Shown here one piece after another: positions 17,460 to 25,276 of a DNA stretch of 64,000 nt (the first letter of the stretch is position 1; each line of letters begins with the position of its first letter). The position numbers were made by a program, and so were the translations under genes. This stretch comes from an uncultured Selenomonadales bacterium (lineage in GTDB: Bacteria; Bacillota; Negativicutes; Selenomonadales; Selenomonadaceae), in NCBI GenBank assembly GCA_947307055.1, contig CAMZHX010000002.1, forward strand, positions 1-64,000, in the 5' to 3' direction. The notes below the pieces were generated by a model. That model was not told the origin of the DNA and ran no database searches. It worked only from the letters and a program-made list of their open reading frames with translations.

Positions 17460-17825
17460 TTAATCTCTGTTACTTAATGAAACGGCTCGTTCAAGACACA
17501 GCAAATATTTCGGACAAGATTCCTCCGCAAAAAGTATGCACGGCGGAACATTTAAGACTTGCGCAATTTTTACTATCGAGGCGATTCCTTTATTTGGACG
17601 GCAATTTTCAATTTGACTGATGTACGCCGCACTAACATTCGATTTCTCTGCCAAATCCTTTTGGGATAAGTTATTCAGTGCCCTGAACTTGTAAATATTA
17701 TTGGCTAAAGTTGTATAAGAACTCTCTTCATTAACTGACATTTTATTTGCCCGTTTTGCCAGTTCTTTTTGCGACATATCCCTCAACGTTCGGTAATACG
17801 TAATCTTTGCGCCTATCATCTTCAA
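17460..17825 (-). CDS. XRE-family transcriptional regulator
   Basis: The 121-residue protein has a complete HTH_3 domain: LANNIYKFRALNNLSQKDLA, then SNVSAAYISQIENCRPNKG and IVKIAQVLNVPP. Before it stands a second, incomplete copy (ITYYRTLRDMSQKELAKRAN) that stops after helix 2, suggesting duplication and partial loss. Regulators of this kind repress lysogeny-type or conflict operons. The gene lies directly upstream of the zinc-ribbon/EIIA-like operon on the same strand, with an imperfect palindrome between them, so it probably controls that operon. Confidence 0.8.
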   Translation of the reverse strand: MKMIGAKITYYRTLRDMSQKELAKRANKMSVNEESSYTTLANNIYKFRALNNLSQKDLAEKSNVSAAYISQIENCRPNKGIASIVKIAQVLNVPPCILFAEESCPKYLLCLERAVSLSNRD

Positions 17826-18080
17826 GAAAAATTCTTTGCGCGGGTCGATTTTTTGTCAATAAAATACGGCGTACAAACTCTTAACATCTGGAAAGATTAA
17901 AGGATTTCGTATCGGTCGAATATGGAAAATTCCCCGCGAAAGTCTGAACCGTTATCTCATTGAGCAAACTAATATTCTAAATAAAAAATAAGCTGTACCA
18001 ATCACGGTGGGATTTGTCCTACAGGAATTTTTTCCGGAAACGTCGAATTGGTATCGCCAAAAATTTTTAGGATGATAATT

Positions 18081-18590
18081 ATGAGCGCATTCGAGCGGAA
18101 AAGTTCTGTAAGTAAATTTGTCAAAAAATGGTCTGAACGCGGCTATGAAAAAGGCGAAGCTCAACCTTTTTGGCTTTCTTTGCTCCGTGATGTGTTCAAT
18201 ATCGCTGAACCCGAAAATTTTATCAGCTTTGAAGTTCCGATTCCGCACAGATTTATCGACGCACAGATTTATCGACGCACTGATTGATTCGACAAAAACT
18301 CTTATCGAACAGAAAAGTTCAAATGTAAATCTCGACAACGAAGAAATTTTTCTGCAAGCCAAGCGTTATAACGACGCGCTGGAGTATTCGCGCAAGGCTC
18401 GTTGGATTGTCACTTGCAACTTTAAGGAGTTTCGCGTCTTCGATATGGATAAACGTTATCCTGAACGTGAGCCGCTAAAAATTTCCCTGTTCGAGTTGCC
18501 GAAAAAATTTTCCGCGCTGAATTTCCTCGTCGAACTCCAAGATAAAATTTCTTACGAACGCGAACTTTCAATTCAGTCTTGTAACACGAA
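18081..18590 (+). pseudogene. N-terminal fragment of a class I SAM-dependent DNA methyltransferase (type IIL/BREX-like)
   Basis: MSAFERKSSVSKFVKKWSER, QPFWLSLLRDVFN and FISFEVPIP are the opening of large single-chain type II methyltransferases (MmeI/Eco57I-like). After a frameshift the product continues as FIDALIDSTKTLIEQKSS, AKRYNDALEYSRKARWIV and KFSALNFLVELQDK. The shift has a visible cause: GCACAGATTTATCGAC is repeated exactly in tandem at 18245-18260 and 18261-18276, adding 16 bases. Removing one copy restores a continuous frame. The catalytic domain (NPPY) is absent: around 18590 the sequence passes into a DUF4417 fragment. Confidence 0.72.
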
Positions 18591-18596
18591 ATTAAT

Positions 18597-19103
18597 TTTT
18601 CGGACATCGTTCGCAATACGAAAGATTTTGTGGAGGATTTATTGCGATTCTCCGCTGTCGTGACGCCCGATAATTCGTTGTATCGCGACGCTCCGTTGCT
18701 TGCGCAAATGTCAAATGTTTATCGCAACAGAGCAATCGGTCATTTTCTGCAGAAAAACGGCGCGTATGTTATTACAAATGTTCGTTGGGGCGACGAGCGT
18801 AGCTACTCGACAGAATTTTTTTTGGAAAGCGGCCAAAAAATTATCCTGCCGGAAAGATTTGCTTTCTTGGGCGCGCCTAAAAAATCTATCGTTTCTATCG
18901 GCACATACGGTTGCGTGCAGAGTAAAGAAAACAAATATTATTTCCGCGAAGGGCTGGAAGCCATGCTCGATGAACTGATGCCCGAAGTTGTTTTGGTTTA
19001 CGGGAGTATGCCCAAACAAATTTTTTCCGCCGATATTATGTGTAAGACAAATTTCGTCCATTATCCCGACTGGTTTTCGCAAGTCAGAAAGAAGGTCGGA
19101 TAA
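18597..19103 (+). pseudogene. DUF4417 protein, N-terminally truncated
   Basis: The open frame reads FSDIVRNTKDFVEDLLRFSA before any good start codon. It continues with YRNRAIGHFLQKNG, FAFLGAPKKSIVSIGTYGC, NKYYFREGLEAMLDELMPE and VLVYGSMP, the conserved C-terminal two thirds of DUF4417. The first part of the family domain is missing and replaced by the methyltransferase fragment, so a deletion joined two genes. The only nearby in-frame start is GTG 18630. DUF4417 genes occur in phages and ICEs, often just before EndoU-type genes as here. The function is unknown. Confidence 0.65.
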
Positions 19104-19571
19104 ATGGGCACAGGTAAATCGGGGCGTTGCCTCAATACTCATGGAAGTGCTCGCACGGTCAGCGATTTTGCGCTAGTCCATTCAATCGAAGGACTGTTTA
19201 CAAGAAGAAATGGTCGTCTTCGTTTGAAAAGCGGCGGGCACGGGCAAAAGGGAATGCTCTTACTTGACAAGTACGGCATAGAGTACAATATCGTCAAAAC
19301 TTATCCTAACGGCGTCCGAGTCGGCAACGTTCCTGACCATATGAAAAGGTGGAAAAGAATCGGAAGTAATCAATCTTGGTCGCCTAAAGATATTCGTCGC
19401 GCCGGTGAACACGTTGCCAGATTGAAAGGAAATCGTCACGTTCCCGACGGAAAAATTTCCTACGGCATGTATAAGGGAGTCAGAGTCGGAATCATAAGAA
19501 GACACGGTAAGATAGCAACGCTCTTTCCCGACACTGTTCAACCCGTAAAAAGAAGGAGAAAGAAAAAATGA
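19104..19571 (+). CDS. EndoU-type nuclease, probable toxin
   Basis: The 155-residue protein has a ~50-residue leader (MGTGKSGRCLNTHGS, then DFALVHSIEGLF) followed by a region resembling the bacterial EndoU RNase domain: LRLKSGGHGQKGMLLLDKYG with a candidate catalytic His, NGVRVGNVPDHMKRW with a second His, AGEHVARLKG, then YKGVRVGIIRRHGKIATLFP with the Thr/Phe end of the fold. The C-terminus is a run of Arg/Lys. EndoU domains are common polymorphic-toxin warheads that cleave RNA. There is no secretion or delivery domain attached. The next gene overlaps its stop by 4 bases, as expected for an immunity protein. It is intact, unlike most island genes. Confidence 0.68.
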   Translation: MGTGKSGRCLNTHGSARTVSDFALVHSIEGLFTRRNGRLRLKSGGHGQKGMLLLDKYGIEYNIVKTYPNGVRVGNVPDHMKRWKRIGSNQSWSPKDIRRAGEHVARLKGNRHVPDGKISYGMYKGVRVGIIRRHGKIATLFPDTVQPVKRRRKKK

Positions 19572-19909
19572 ATGCTGAAGAATTAAAAGCTGTCGCTGCC
19601 GAACGTAAACGTATTGCCATTGAAACTCAAGACGAATGGGATTACGGTATCGAACAGTGCTGGAAAAAAGAAACAGAAATTCTCACACGCAACTTAACAA
19701 AGACGATTAACTTTATCGAGAACGAATGCGACGATGATACTTTCTGCTGGATTGGTGAAGTTTTCGAGGACGTAGCGGAAATTACTCAGAGCAAAGAATT
19801 TGTCGCCGCAATTAAAAGACGCGCCGAAAAAGTCGTTGACGCTGAAGAACGCCGTAGCGTTCAAGTTGATGTTCGTTATGCTGAAGACAGTTTATTTGCC
19901 GACGAATGA
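19568..19909 (+). CDS. Probable immunity protein for the EndoU-type toxin
   Basis: The 113-residue acidic protein (NAEELKAVAAERKRIA, then NFIENECDDDTFCWIGEVFE) overlaps the toxin gene by 4 bases. It has no membrane segment. Its position directly after a short nuclease toxin and its acidic character, opposite to the basic toxin, fit an immunity protein that binds and blocks the enzyme. I do not recognise a named immunity family, so the assignment rests on context. Confidence 0.5.
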   Translation: MNAEELKAVAAERKRIAIETQDEWDYGIEQCWKKETEILTRNLTKTINFIENECDDDTFCWIGEVFEDVAEITQSKEFVAAIKRRAEKVVDAEERRSVQVDVRYAEDSLFADE

Positions 19910-19966
19910 ATGCCCATATTCGGTAAAATTAATTTTGCTTTTACTATCTTTTCCATAGATTTTTTC

Positions 19967-19993
19967 TGGTAATGCCCCACTAAATGCCCCACT

Positions 19994-19995
<2 letters not shown>
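19967..19995 (-). repeat. Paired GTGGGGCA motif, likely integrase arm-type sites (right end)
   Basis: On the minus strand this reads AGTGGGGCATTTAGTGGGGC, two direct copies of the unit seen at 6061-6092, placed immediately next to the attachment repeat. The same orientation at both ends of the island fits integrase arm sites. The frame through it also looks like an integrase tail (GALPEKIYGKDS), so remnants of an earlier element are possible. Confidence 0.55.
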
Positions 19996-20116
<121 letters not shown>

Positions 20117-20138
20117 TTAAGATTTTTGCAACGCGCTG

Positions 20139-20167
20139 ATTATACAAGCCGAAAAATTTTTTGTCAA
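20139..20167 (-). promoter_or_regulatory. Sigma-70-type promoter of tRNA-Arg
   Basis: On the minus strand TTGACA, 17 bases and TATAAT are perfect consensus boxes. The -10 box ends 22 bases before the first base of the tRNA. Confidence 0.9.
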
Positions 20168-20170
20168 CGA

Positions 20171-21895
20171 TTAAATCAGTAAATCCTGTTCGCGTAGATA
20201 ATTTATAAAGGCGTCGAAAATTTTTTCGTTGCGCGCTAAAATATCCTCTTCGGTGAAGTCGTCGTAAGTTTGAGCGAGCCCGCGCAGTTCCAAATTAAAA
20301 GTTGCGGGCTTCTTGCCGTCGCCCAGATAATAAATTTTCTTGTCGACAAGTCGATAATCCGCCGCCCGAATATTTATTCCCTTTTCGAGCAAAGCTTTGT
20401 TGCCTAAAAATTCCAGCGCGGCAGGATTATCCAACACGTGATGAAGTTCTTGGCGTTTTCGCGCCAAAATGTGTTCGATTTGCAAATCCACTCCGAGCGG
20501 TGGTAATTCCTGCTTATCGTCACGAAATGTCCACCACATCAACATTGCGCCCGTTACCGCTCGTTGATTCGAGAAATTTGTATTCGTCATTCGCTCGCGC
20601 AAAATTCGTCTGTCTTGTTTGAACTGCTTAAACTCAAGCGGGCGTCCGTGCAAAATGTTTTGAAACTCGATAAAAAATGGGCGGCGTATGGCTTGAACGC
20701 CCGGATTAGTTATCGCGTACATCAAAAGCATCGCCGTAATTTTGTTCAGGAAATTATAAAATTTTTCGTCGTCAATTACGCGATTGCCCATGAAATAAAT
20801 CGACACGGCATAAGCCCAAATGTTATAGGGAGCCCAACTTAAAACGTAAAGCCGCCTCAAAACTCGCGGCGAAAATCTTTCCTCGTTGCGCGTCGCGACA
20901 TCGTCCCAAAAATTCGCCAGCGTTATCAAATCCTCAAAAGTCTCGTTGCTCTGAAGAACTTCGTAGCTGTTCTTTTCGTAGTAGTCGCGCATGTCGGGGA
21001 AGGTATCATTTTTGACTTCGTTTTTCGCCAGCAAGTAATACATATACCGCCTAAACAAATCGTCAACGGGCGTATCCTTGCGGGGGTGAAAATTTTTATT
21101 GCAAAGCTCGGTTAAATCCTTCCAGCGTTCGACGAACTTATTTTTCGCGACGGAACCTTTCTTCAAGTAGAATTTATAGAACTGCGCCTTAAAAATATCG
21201 GCGTCATCGAGCGGGCGGCCGCGATCGTTGAGCGTCGTGAAAATCCTAAGTGCAGTATTTTGCGAATCGGCTTCAATCGGCAAAAGGACGCAGTTATTTA
21301 AAATCCGCCGCGCAAAATAAAGTAAATAACCGGGCTTTGCTGAATTTAAATCGAAAATCCAGCGTTGGAACAAACGATAATTCACGGCGTAGTTGCTTTT
21401 ATTTTTGGGCGTGTAATTTCCCGTCGCCAAAATCTTTTTAAGCTCGTCGGAATCTTCGTCGGAAATAACTTCGTAATTGAGTTTGGGATTTTCTTTTTCG
21501 GGCTTTTCGTCCTCGTCGGTCTTCCAAATGCATTGCTCAATCTTTCGACGAACATTTTTTATACTTTCGTCCTGCGCGGAATTAAATGCCTTGTAAAAAG
21601 CGCGAAAAAGAAGCATAAAAGTCACAATACGCTGTTGACCGTCAATAACTTCATGCTCTTTGGAATCGTTTTTGAACGTCAAAATCGTTCCCATGAAATA
21701 ATTATCTTCGTCCGCGTCGAAATCCGAAATTGTGTCGTTAGGAAAGGCGAACTCGTAAAGATTATCCCAAAGCGTGTGGCATTCGTCACGCTCCCAAGAA
21801 TACGGGCGTTGATATTCGGGAATAAGAAACGCCTTCTTACATTCCATAAAAACTTGGCTGATTGTTTTTTGTTCAGCGTTGAGTTGTTTTGCCAT
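20171..21895 (-). CDS. DUF262/DUF1524 protein (GmrSD-like restriction factor)
   Basis: The 574-residue protein has the DUF262 ParB-like NTPase fold at the N-terminus (IPEYQRPYSWER at 25-36, DGQQR at 85-89, then FTTLNDRGRPLDDADIFKAQ) and a C-terminal DUF1524 His-Me-type nuclease (LQIEHILARKRQE with the conserved His, then LGNKALLEKGIN). This is the GmrSD architecture, which uses nucleotide hydrolysis to restrict modified or invading DNA. It begins 12 bases after the stop of the flavo-diiron gene with AGGGGA ahead of the ATG, so it may be co-transcribed with it. It ends close to the tRNA promoter, just outside the island. A housekeeping role cannot be excluded because some family members have no tested function. 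Confidence 0.88.
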   Translation of the reverse strand: MAKQLNAEQKTISQVFMECKKAFLIPEYQRPYSWERDECHTLWDNLYEFAFPNDTISDFDADEDNYFMGTILTFKNDSKEHEVIDGQQRIVTFMLLFRAFYKAFNSAQDESIKNVRRKIEQCIWKTDEDEKPEKENPKLNYEVISDEDSDELKKILATGNYTPKNKSNYAVNYRLFQRWIFDLNSAKPGYLLYFARRILNNCVLLPIEADSQNTALRIFTTLNDRGRPLDDADIFKAQFYKFYLKKGSVAKNKFVERWKDLTELCNKNFHPRKDTPVDDLFRRYMYYLLAKNEVKNDTFPDMRDYYEKNSYEVLQSNETFEDLITLANFWDDVATRNEERFSPRVLRRLYVLSWAPYNIWAYAVSIYFMGNRVIDDEKFYNFLNKITAMLLMYAITNPGVQAIRRPFFIEFQNILHGRPLEFKQFKQDRRILRERMTNTNFSNQRAVTGAMLMWWTFRDDKQELPPLGVDLQIEHILARKRQELHHVLDNPAALEFLGNKALLEKGINIRAADYRLVDKKIYYLGDGKKPATFNLELRGLAQTYDDFTEEDILARNEKIFDAFINYLREQDLLI

Positions 21896-21907
21896 TGAAA
21901 TTTCCCC

Positions 21908-23083
21908 TTAGAGTTCGAGCGCGAGAATTTTTTCCGTAATGTCGTCGAGTTGCTGAGTTGTCGGGACGTTAGCGACGCGAATTTTATCCAGAATGATTTC
22001 GACGCCGGCATCTTTGAGTTCGTCCTCAACGTAGCCGATACTTTGACCGCCCCAACCGTAGCTACCGAACGCAAAGCCTTTATGATTCACAGGGCGAAGA
22101 CCTTTCAAGTAGCACAGGAACGCGGCAATCGTCGGCATCATCTGATTGTTAATCGTAGGCGAACCGACCGCCAAATATTTGCTCGTGAAAATGTCGGTGA
22201 TAATATCGGAGAGCGCGTTTTTCTTAATGTCGTAGTAAGCGGCGGGGATTTTCCTTTTCGCGAAGGCCTCTGTGATTGTCTGCGCTAAAATTTCCGTTGA
22301 ATGCCACATCGAATCGAAAACAATCACGGCGCGTTCCTCGACTTCGCCCGCGCTCCATTTTTTGTAGCAGTCAATGATTTTATCGATATGCGAACGCCAA
22401 ATGACGCCGTGTCCGGTTGCAATCATGCGTATTTCCAAATTCCCCAGAGCTTTAAGCGCAGTTTGAGCTTGCTTGCCGAATGGCATCAAAATATTTGCGT
22501 AATACTTCTGCGCCTCGAAAAATATCGTCGCCAAGTCGTTTTCGTCATCGAAGCGGAGCGCGGTCGCTAAATGTTCGCCGAATGCGTCGTTGCTGAACAA
22601 AATTTTTTCTTCCGGACAATACGTGACCATAGAATCGGGCCAATGCAACATCGGCGTCGGGACAAATTGCAAAGTGCGCTTGCCGATAGAAAATTTATCG
22701 CCCGCCTTGACCGCCTTGTAATTCAATTTGCCATAACGCGCCGTCAAACCCTTCAAGCCGTTGGGATTCGTCGTGAAAATTTCGGCATTGGGCGCGAGTT
22801 CTGCAATTTCCTTCAACGCGCCAGAGTGGTCGGGCTCGACATGGCTGGAAATAATAACATCAATCTTTGCGGGGTCTATAACCGAAAAAATTCTTGCAAT
22901 CAATTCGTCTTTGAAATCGATTTTCGCCGTGTCAATCAGCGTAATTTTTTCGTCGAGAATCAAATATGCGTTGTAAGTCGTGCCGCGCCCGGTCTCGTAG
23001 CCGTGAAAATTCCTCATCGACCAATCAATCGCGCCCACCCAATAAATATTTTCGCTAATTTCAATCGCCTTGCAGTTATTCAT
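21908..23083 (-). CDS. A-type flavoprotein (flavo-diiron protein)
   Basis: The 391-residue enzyme reduces O2 to water or NO to N2O in anaerobes. The N-terminal metallo-beta-lactamase-like half has the diiron ligands: HVEPDHSGAL (H-x-E-x-D-H), TPMLHWPDSM, FSNDAFGEH and ATGHGVIW. The C-terminal flavodoxin domain starts at AVIVFDSMWHSTEILA and binds FMN. No rubredoxin domain is attached, so electrons must come from a separate carrier. ATG 23083 is chosen because the GGAGG lies eight bases before it. A start two codons earlier sits almost on the GGAGG. It is divergent from the STAS gene and followed closely by the DUF262 gene. Confidence 0.93.
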   Translation of the reverse strand: MNNCKAIEISENIYWVGAIDWSMRNFHGYETGRGTTYNAYLILDEKITLIDTAKIDFKDELIARIFSVIDPAKIDVIISSHVEPDHSGALKEIAELAPNAEIFTTNPNGLKGLTARYGKLNYKAVKAGDKFSIGKRTLQFVPTPMLHWPDSMVTYCPEEKILFSNDAFGEHLATALRFDDENDLATIFFEAQKYYANILMPFGKQAQTALKALGNLEIRMIATGHGVIWRSHIDKIIDCYKKWSAGEVEERAVIVFDSMWHSTEILAQTITEAFAKRKIPAAYYDIKKNALSDIITDIFTSKYLAVGSPTINNQMMPTIAAFLCYLKGLRPVNHKGFAFGSYGWGGQSIGYVEDELKDAGVEIILDKIRVANVPTTQQLDDITEKILALEL

Positions 23084-23121
23084 AGCCATTCCTCCAAAAT
23101 TTTTTACAAATCTTAGCACAC

Positions 23122-23151
23122 TTGACGCGCCTTTACAAATTTTATTATAAT
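23122..23151 (+). promoter_or_regulatory. Promoter of the STAS gene
   Basis: TTGACG at 23122-23127, 18 bases, then TATAAT at 23146-23151, 22 bases before the start codon and ahead of GGAGG. Confidence 0.65.
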
Positions 23152-23173
23152 TGGCGGCGAAGGAGGTTTTCAA

Positions 23174-23497
23174 ATGGAAATTCAAAAGAAAGGCGACGGC
23201 TCGATTCTGACTGTCAAAATTATTGGGCGGCTCGATACTGTTTCCGCGCTCGAACTCGATGAATCTTTGAAACTTGACGGGATTACCTATCTGACTATTG
23301 ATTTAGCCGATTTGGAGTACATTGCTTCGGCGGGCTTGAGGCTTTTGCTCAAAATGCAGAAGAAAATGGACGCGCAAGGCACTATGCAAATCAAAAATGT
23401 CCGCGAAAATATCCGCGAAGTGCTCGATATGACCGGCTTTAGCAATTTTTTGACGATTGTCGACGATAAAAAGCCGAAATTCTCCGTGAGCTTTTGA
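23174..23497 (+). CDS. STAS-domain anti-sigma factor antagonist
   Basis: The 107-residue protein is a single STAS domain: IIGRLDTVSALELDESL, LTIDLADLEYIASAGLRLLL with the phosphorylatable Ser in the IASAGLR motif, then a C-terminal helix VLDMTGFSNFLTIV. Such proteins bind and release sigma factors from an RsbW/SpoIIAB-type kinase. AGGAGG precedes the ATG. No cognate kinase lies next to it, but an RsbW-like domain is fused to an ABC ATPase at 41872-42978, which could be a partner. That link is only an inference. Confidence 0.9.
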   Translation: MEIQKKGDGSILTVKIIGRLDTVSALELDESLKLDGITYLTIDLADLEYIASAGLRLLLKMQKKMDAQGTMQIKNVRENIREVLDMTGFSNFLTIVDDKKPKFSVSF

Positions 23498-23506
23498 GGT
23501 AGCGTT

Positions 23507-23848
23507 ATGGTTACGAATTTGAATTTTGAAAAGATTTATTTGCGCTCGAAAGTTGCGATTCCGTTTGTCGAGTACAATAATTATTTGCCCGAAAAGGTTT
23601 TTGTCGACGGAATTTTCCGTGCGGGTACTGTTTTCAAGTTTTTGGAGCCGGTTTGCAGCAAAAAAATTAGTGCTTACGGCGACCAAGTCAACGACTATTC
23701 GCACGCCGTCGCGCTCCTGTACAGCAACAAATTTAACGGTGCAGCTCCGGACGAGGACGAATTTACTATAATTATTCACGTTGATTTGAGCGCGCTTTTC
23801 CTTTTAACTGACCCGATTGACGCGCAGGGCAATAAAATTGAGGTTTAA
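23507..23848 (+). CDS. Hypothetical protein downstream of the STAS gene
   Basis: The 113-residue protein starts MVTNLNFEKIYLRSKVAI, nine bases after the STAS gene. It has alternating strands with hydrophobic segments (FTIIIHVDLSALFLLTDP) but no signal peptide or clear membrane helix. I do not recognise a family. The spacing suggests an operon with the STAS gene, possibly as part of a partner-switching circuit. A terminator follows. Confidence 0.7.
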   Translation: MVTNLNFEKIYLRSKVAIPFVEYNNYLPEKVFVDGIFRAGTVFKFLEPVCSKKISAYGDQVNDYSHAVALLYSNKFNGAAPDEDEFTIIIHVDLSALFLLTDPIDAQGNKIEV

Positions 23849-23855
23849 GCAAAAA

Positions 23856-23889
23856 AATTCCCCGATTCATTGCGAGTCGGGGATTTTTG
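23856..23889. terminator. Bidirectional terminator
   Basis: TCCCCGA pairs with TCGGGGA, flanked by an A run on the left and a T run on the right. It lies between the convergent genes ending at 23848 and 23892. Confidence 0.85.
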
Positions 23890-23891
23890 AT

Positions 23892-24590
23892 TTATTTTGT
23901 CGCGTGAATTGCAAATAATGGAACGGAATCGTAAACGCACCGTTTATCGCGTTGGACGGCATGAGAAATATTTTCTTCGAGCCGAACTGAAAAATTCAAG
24001 CTTTCCAAGAACATTTTATCCCATTTCGGGCGGCGAAAACGACTTATTTCGACCAAATTTTTAATTTTGTCGCACTCTGTCAGTTGTTCGTCGCTAATTT
24101 TTGTCTGCGAGCATGAAAAAAAGGTTTTATCGCCGTAATCGGAATCAAAATTCATCAGAACGCCGCCGATTTTCAAAACTCTATGCCATTCGCGGTAAGC
24201 TACTTTAACGTCGGGCAATGTCCATGTCAAATTTCTACTGACGACAAAATCAAACGTTTTATCGGCGAAATTTAGGTTTTGAGCGTTCATTTTATGAAAT
24301 TCTGCGTGCAAATTGAGTTCGCGCAGATTTTTTTGTGCTTCGGCGAGCATTTTTGACGACATATCAATTCCAATGACATTATGACCCATTTTGGAAAGAA
24401 TTGCGGCGAAAAATCCTGCGCCCGTCCCGACATCGAGAATTTTTAAAGCTTTTTCGGACTTAGGAAGACTTTTTTTGAATATTTTTTGCCAAGCCGCGCC
24501 GTCAACGCCGTCAAATTCAATTCTGCGTATCTTACTTAAATTTTCGCTACGTTCGTCCCAATATTTTTCAATTCTCCTGCTCAGTTCCAT
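23892..24590 (-). CDS. Class I SAM-dependent methyltransferase in the metal-importer operon
   Basis: The 232-residue enzyme shows the SAM-binding motif ILDVGTGAGFFAAIL, GIDMSSKMLAEAQ and a motif IV-like DKTFDFVVSRNLTWTLPD, the pattern of Methyltransf_11 proteins acting on small molecules. Its ATG lies within the end of the upstream ATPase gene (about 10 bases overlap), so it is the last gene of the ABC importer operon. I infer that it may modify a metal chelator taken up or made by the cell. No chelator synthase is seen here. Confidence 0.82.
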   Translation of the reverse strand: MELSRRIEKYWDERSENLSKIRRIEFDGVDGAAWQKIFKKSLPKSEKALKILDVGTGAGFFAAILSKMGHNVIGIDMSSKMLAEAQKNLRELNLHAEFHKMNAQNLNFADKTFDFVVSRNLTWTLPDVKVAYREWHRVLKIGGVLMNFDSDYGDKTFFSCSQTKISDEQLTECDKIKNLVEISRFRRPKWDKMFLESLNFSVRLEENISHAVQRDKRCVYDSVPLFAIHATK

Positions 24591-25276
24591 TGCAAAACCT
24601 CTTTGAAGTTTGATTTTTCCAGAGTTTTAAGCCGTCCATCTTCCAAAACTAGAACTTTATCGGCTAATTTTTTCAACGTTGCTAAGTCGTGGGTGATAAA
24701 AAGGCACGCGATATTTTTTTCGACGCATAATTTTTTAATCAGCGTGATTATTTGCGCTTGAATCGTGACATCTAGCGCGGAAGTTGCCTCATCGCAGATT
24801 AAAAGTTTCGGATTTATTGAAATTGCCCGCGCTATTGCCGCTCTTTGACATTCTCCGCCGCTAACTTCGCGGGGATAGCGATTTGCATAATTTTTAGGCA
24901 ATCCGACTTCGATTAGAAGATTTTCGACGCGATTTTGAAGATTTTCGTTGCCGAGAAAGTTTTTTATTGGTTCTGCGATACTTTTTCCTAATTTTCTGCG
25001 CGGATTAAAAGAATCTTCAGGGTTTTGGAAAATCATCTGCATATTTTTATAGAAATCGTTGCCTTTTGCTGTCGAAATGTCATCTCCGCACAAAAAAATT
25101 TGTCCGCCGTCGCAAGGAATTAGCCGAGTAATAATTTTAGCTAAAGTCGACTTACCCCCGCCACTCAAGCCCACAATCCCTAAACATTCGCCCGCATTTA
25201 TCGAAAAATTTATATCGTCGAGCACTAATTTATTGCCGAAATTCTTTTTGACGTGTTTAACTTCCAAAACGCTCAT
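24581..25276 (-). CDS. Nickel/oligopeptide-type ABC transporter ATPase, second subunit
   Basis: The 231-residue protein belongs to the OppF/NikE type of ATPase: Walker A GLSGGGKSTLAK, Q-loop MIFQNPEDSFNPR, signature VSGGECQRAAIARA and Walker B LLICDEATSALD. It pairs with the other ATPase encoded upstream, which overlaps it by 4 bases. It energises import by the two permeases encoded at 29074-30788. It is shorter than many OppF proteins and lacks the C-terminal oligopeptide extension, which favours the nickel/metal-chelate group. Confidence 0.88.
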   Translation of the reverse strand: MSVLEVKHVKKNFGNKLVLDDINFSINAGECLGIVGLSGGGKSTLAKIITRLIPCDGGQIFLCGDDISTAKGNDFYKNMQMIFQNPEDSFNPRRKLGKSIAEPIKNFLGNENLQNRVENLLIEVGLPKNYANRYPREVSGGECQRAAIARAISINPKLLICDEATSALDVTIQAQIITLIKKLCVEKNIACLFITHDLATLKKLADKVLVLEDGRLKTLEKSNFKEVLQWN

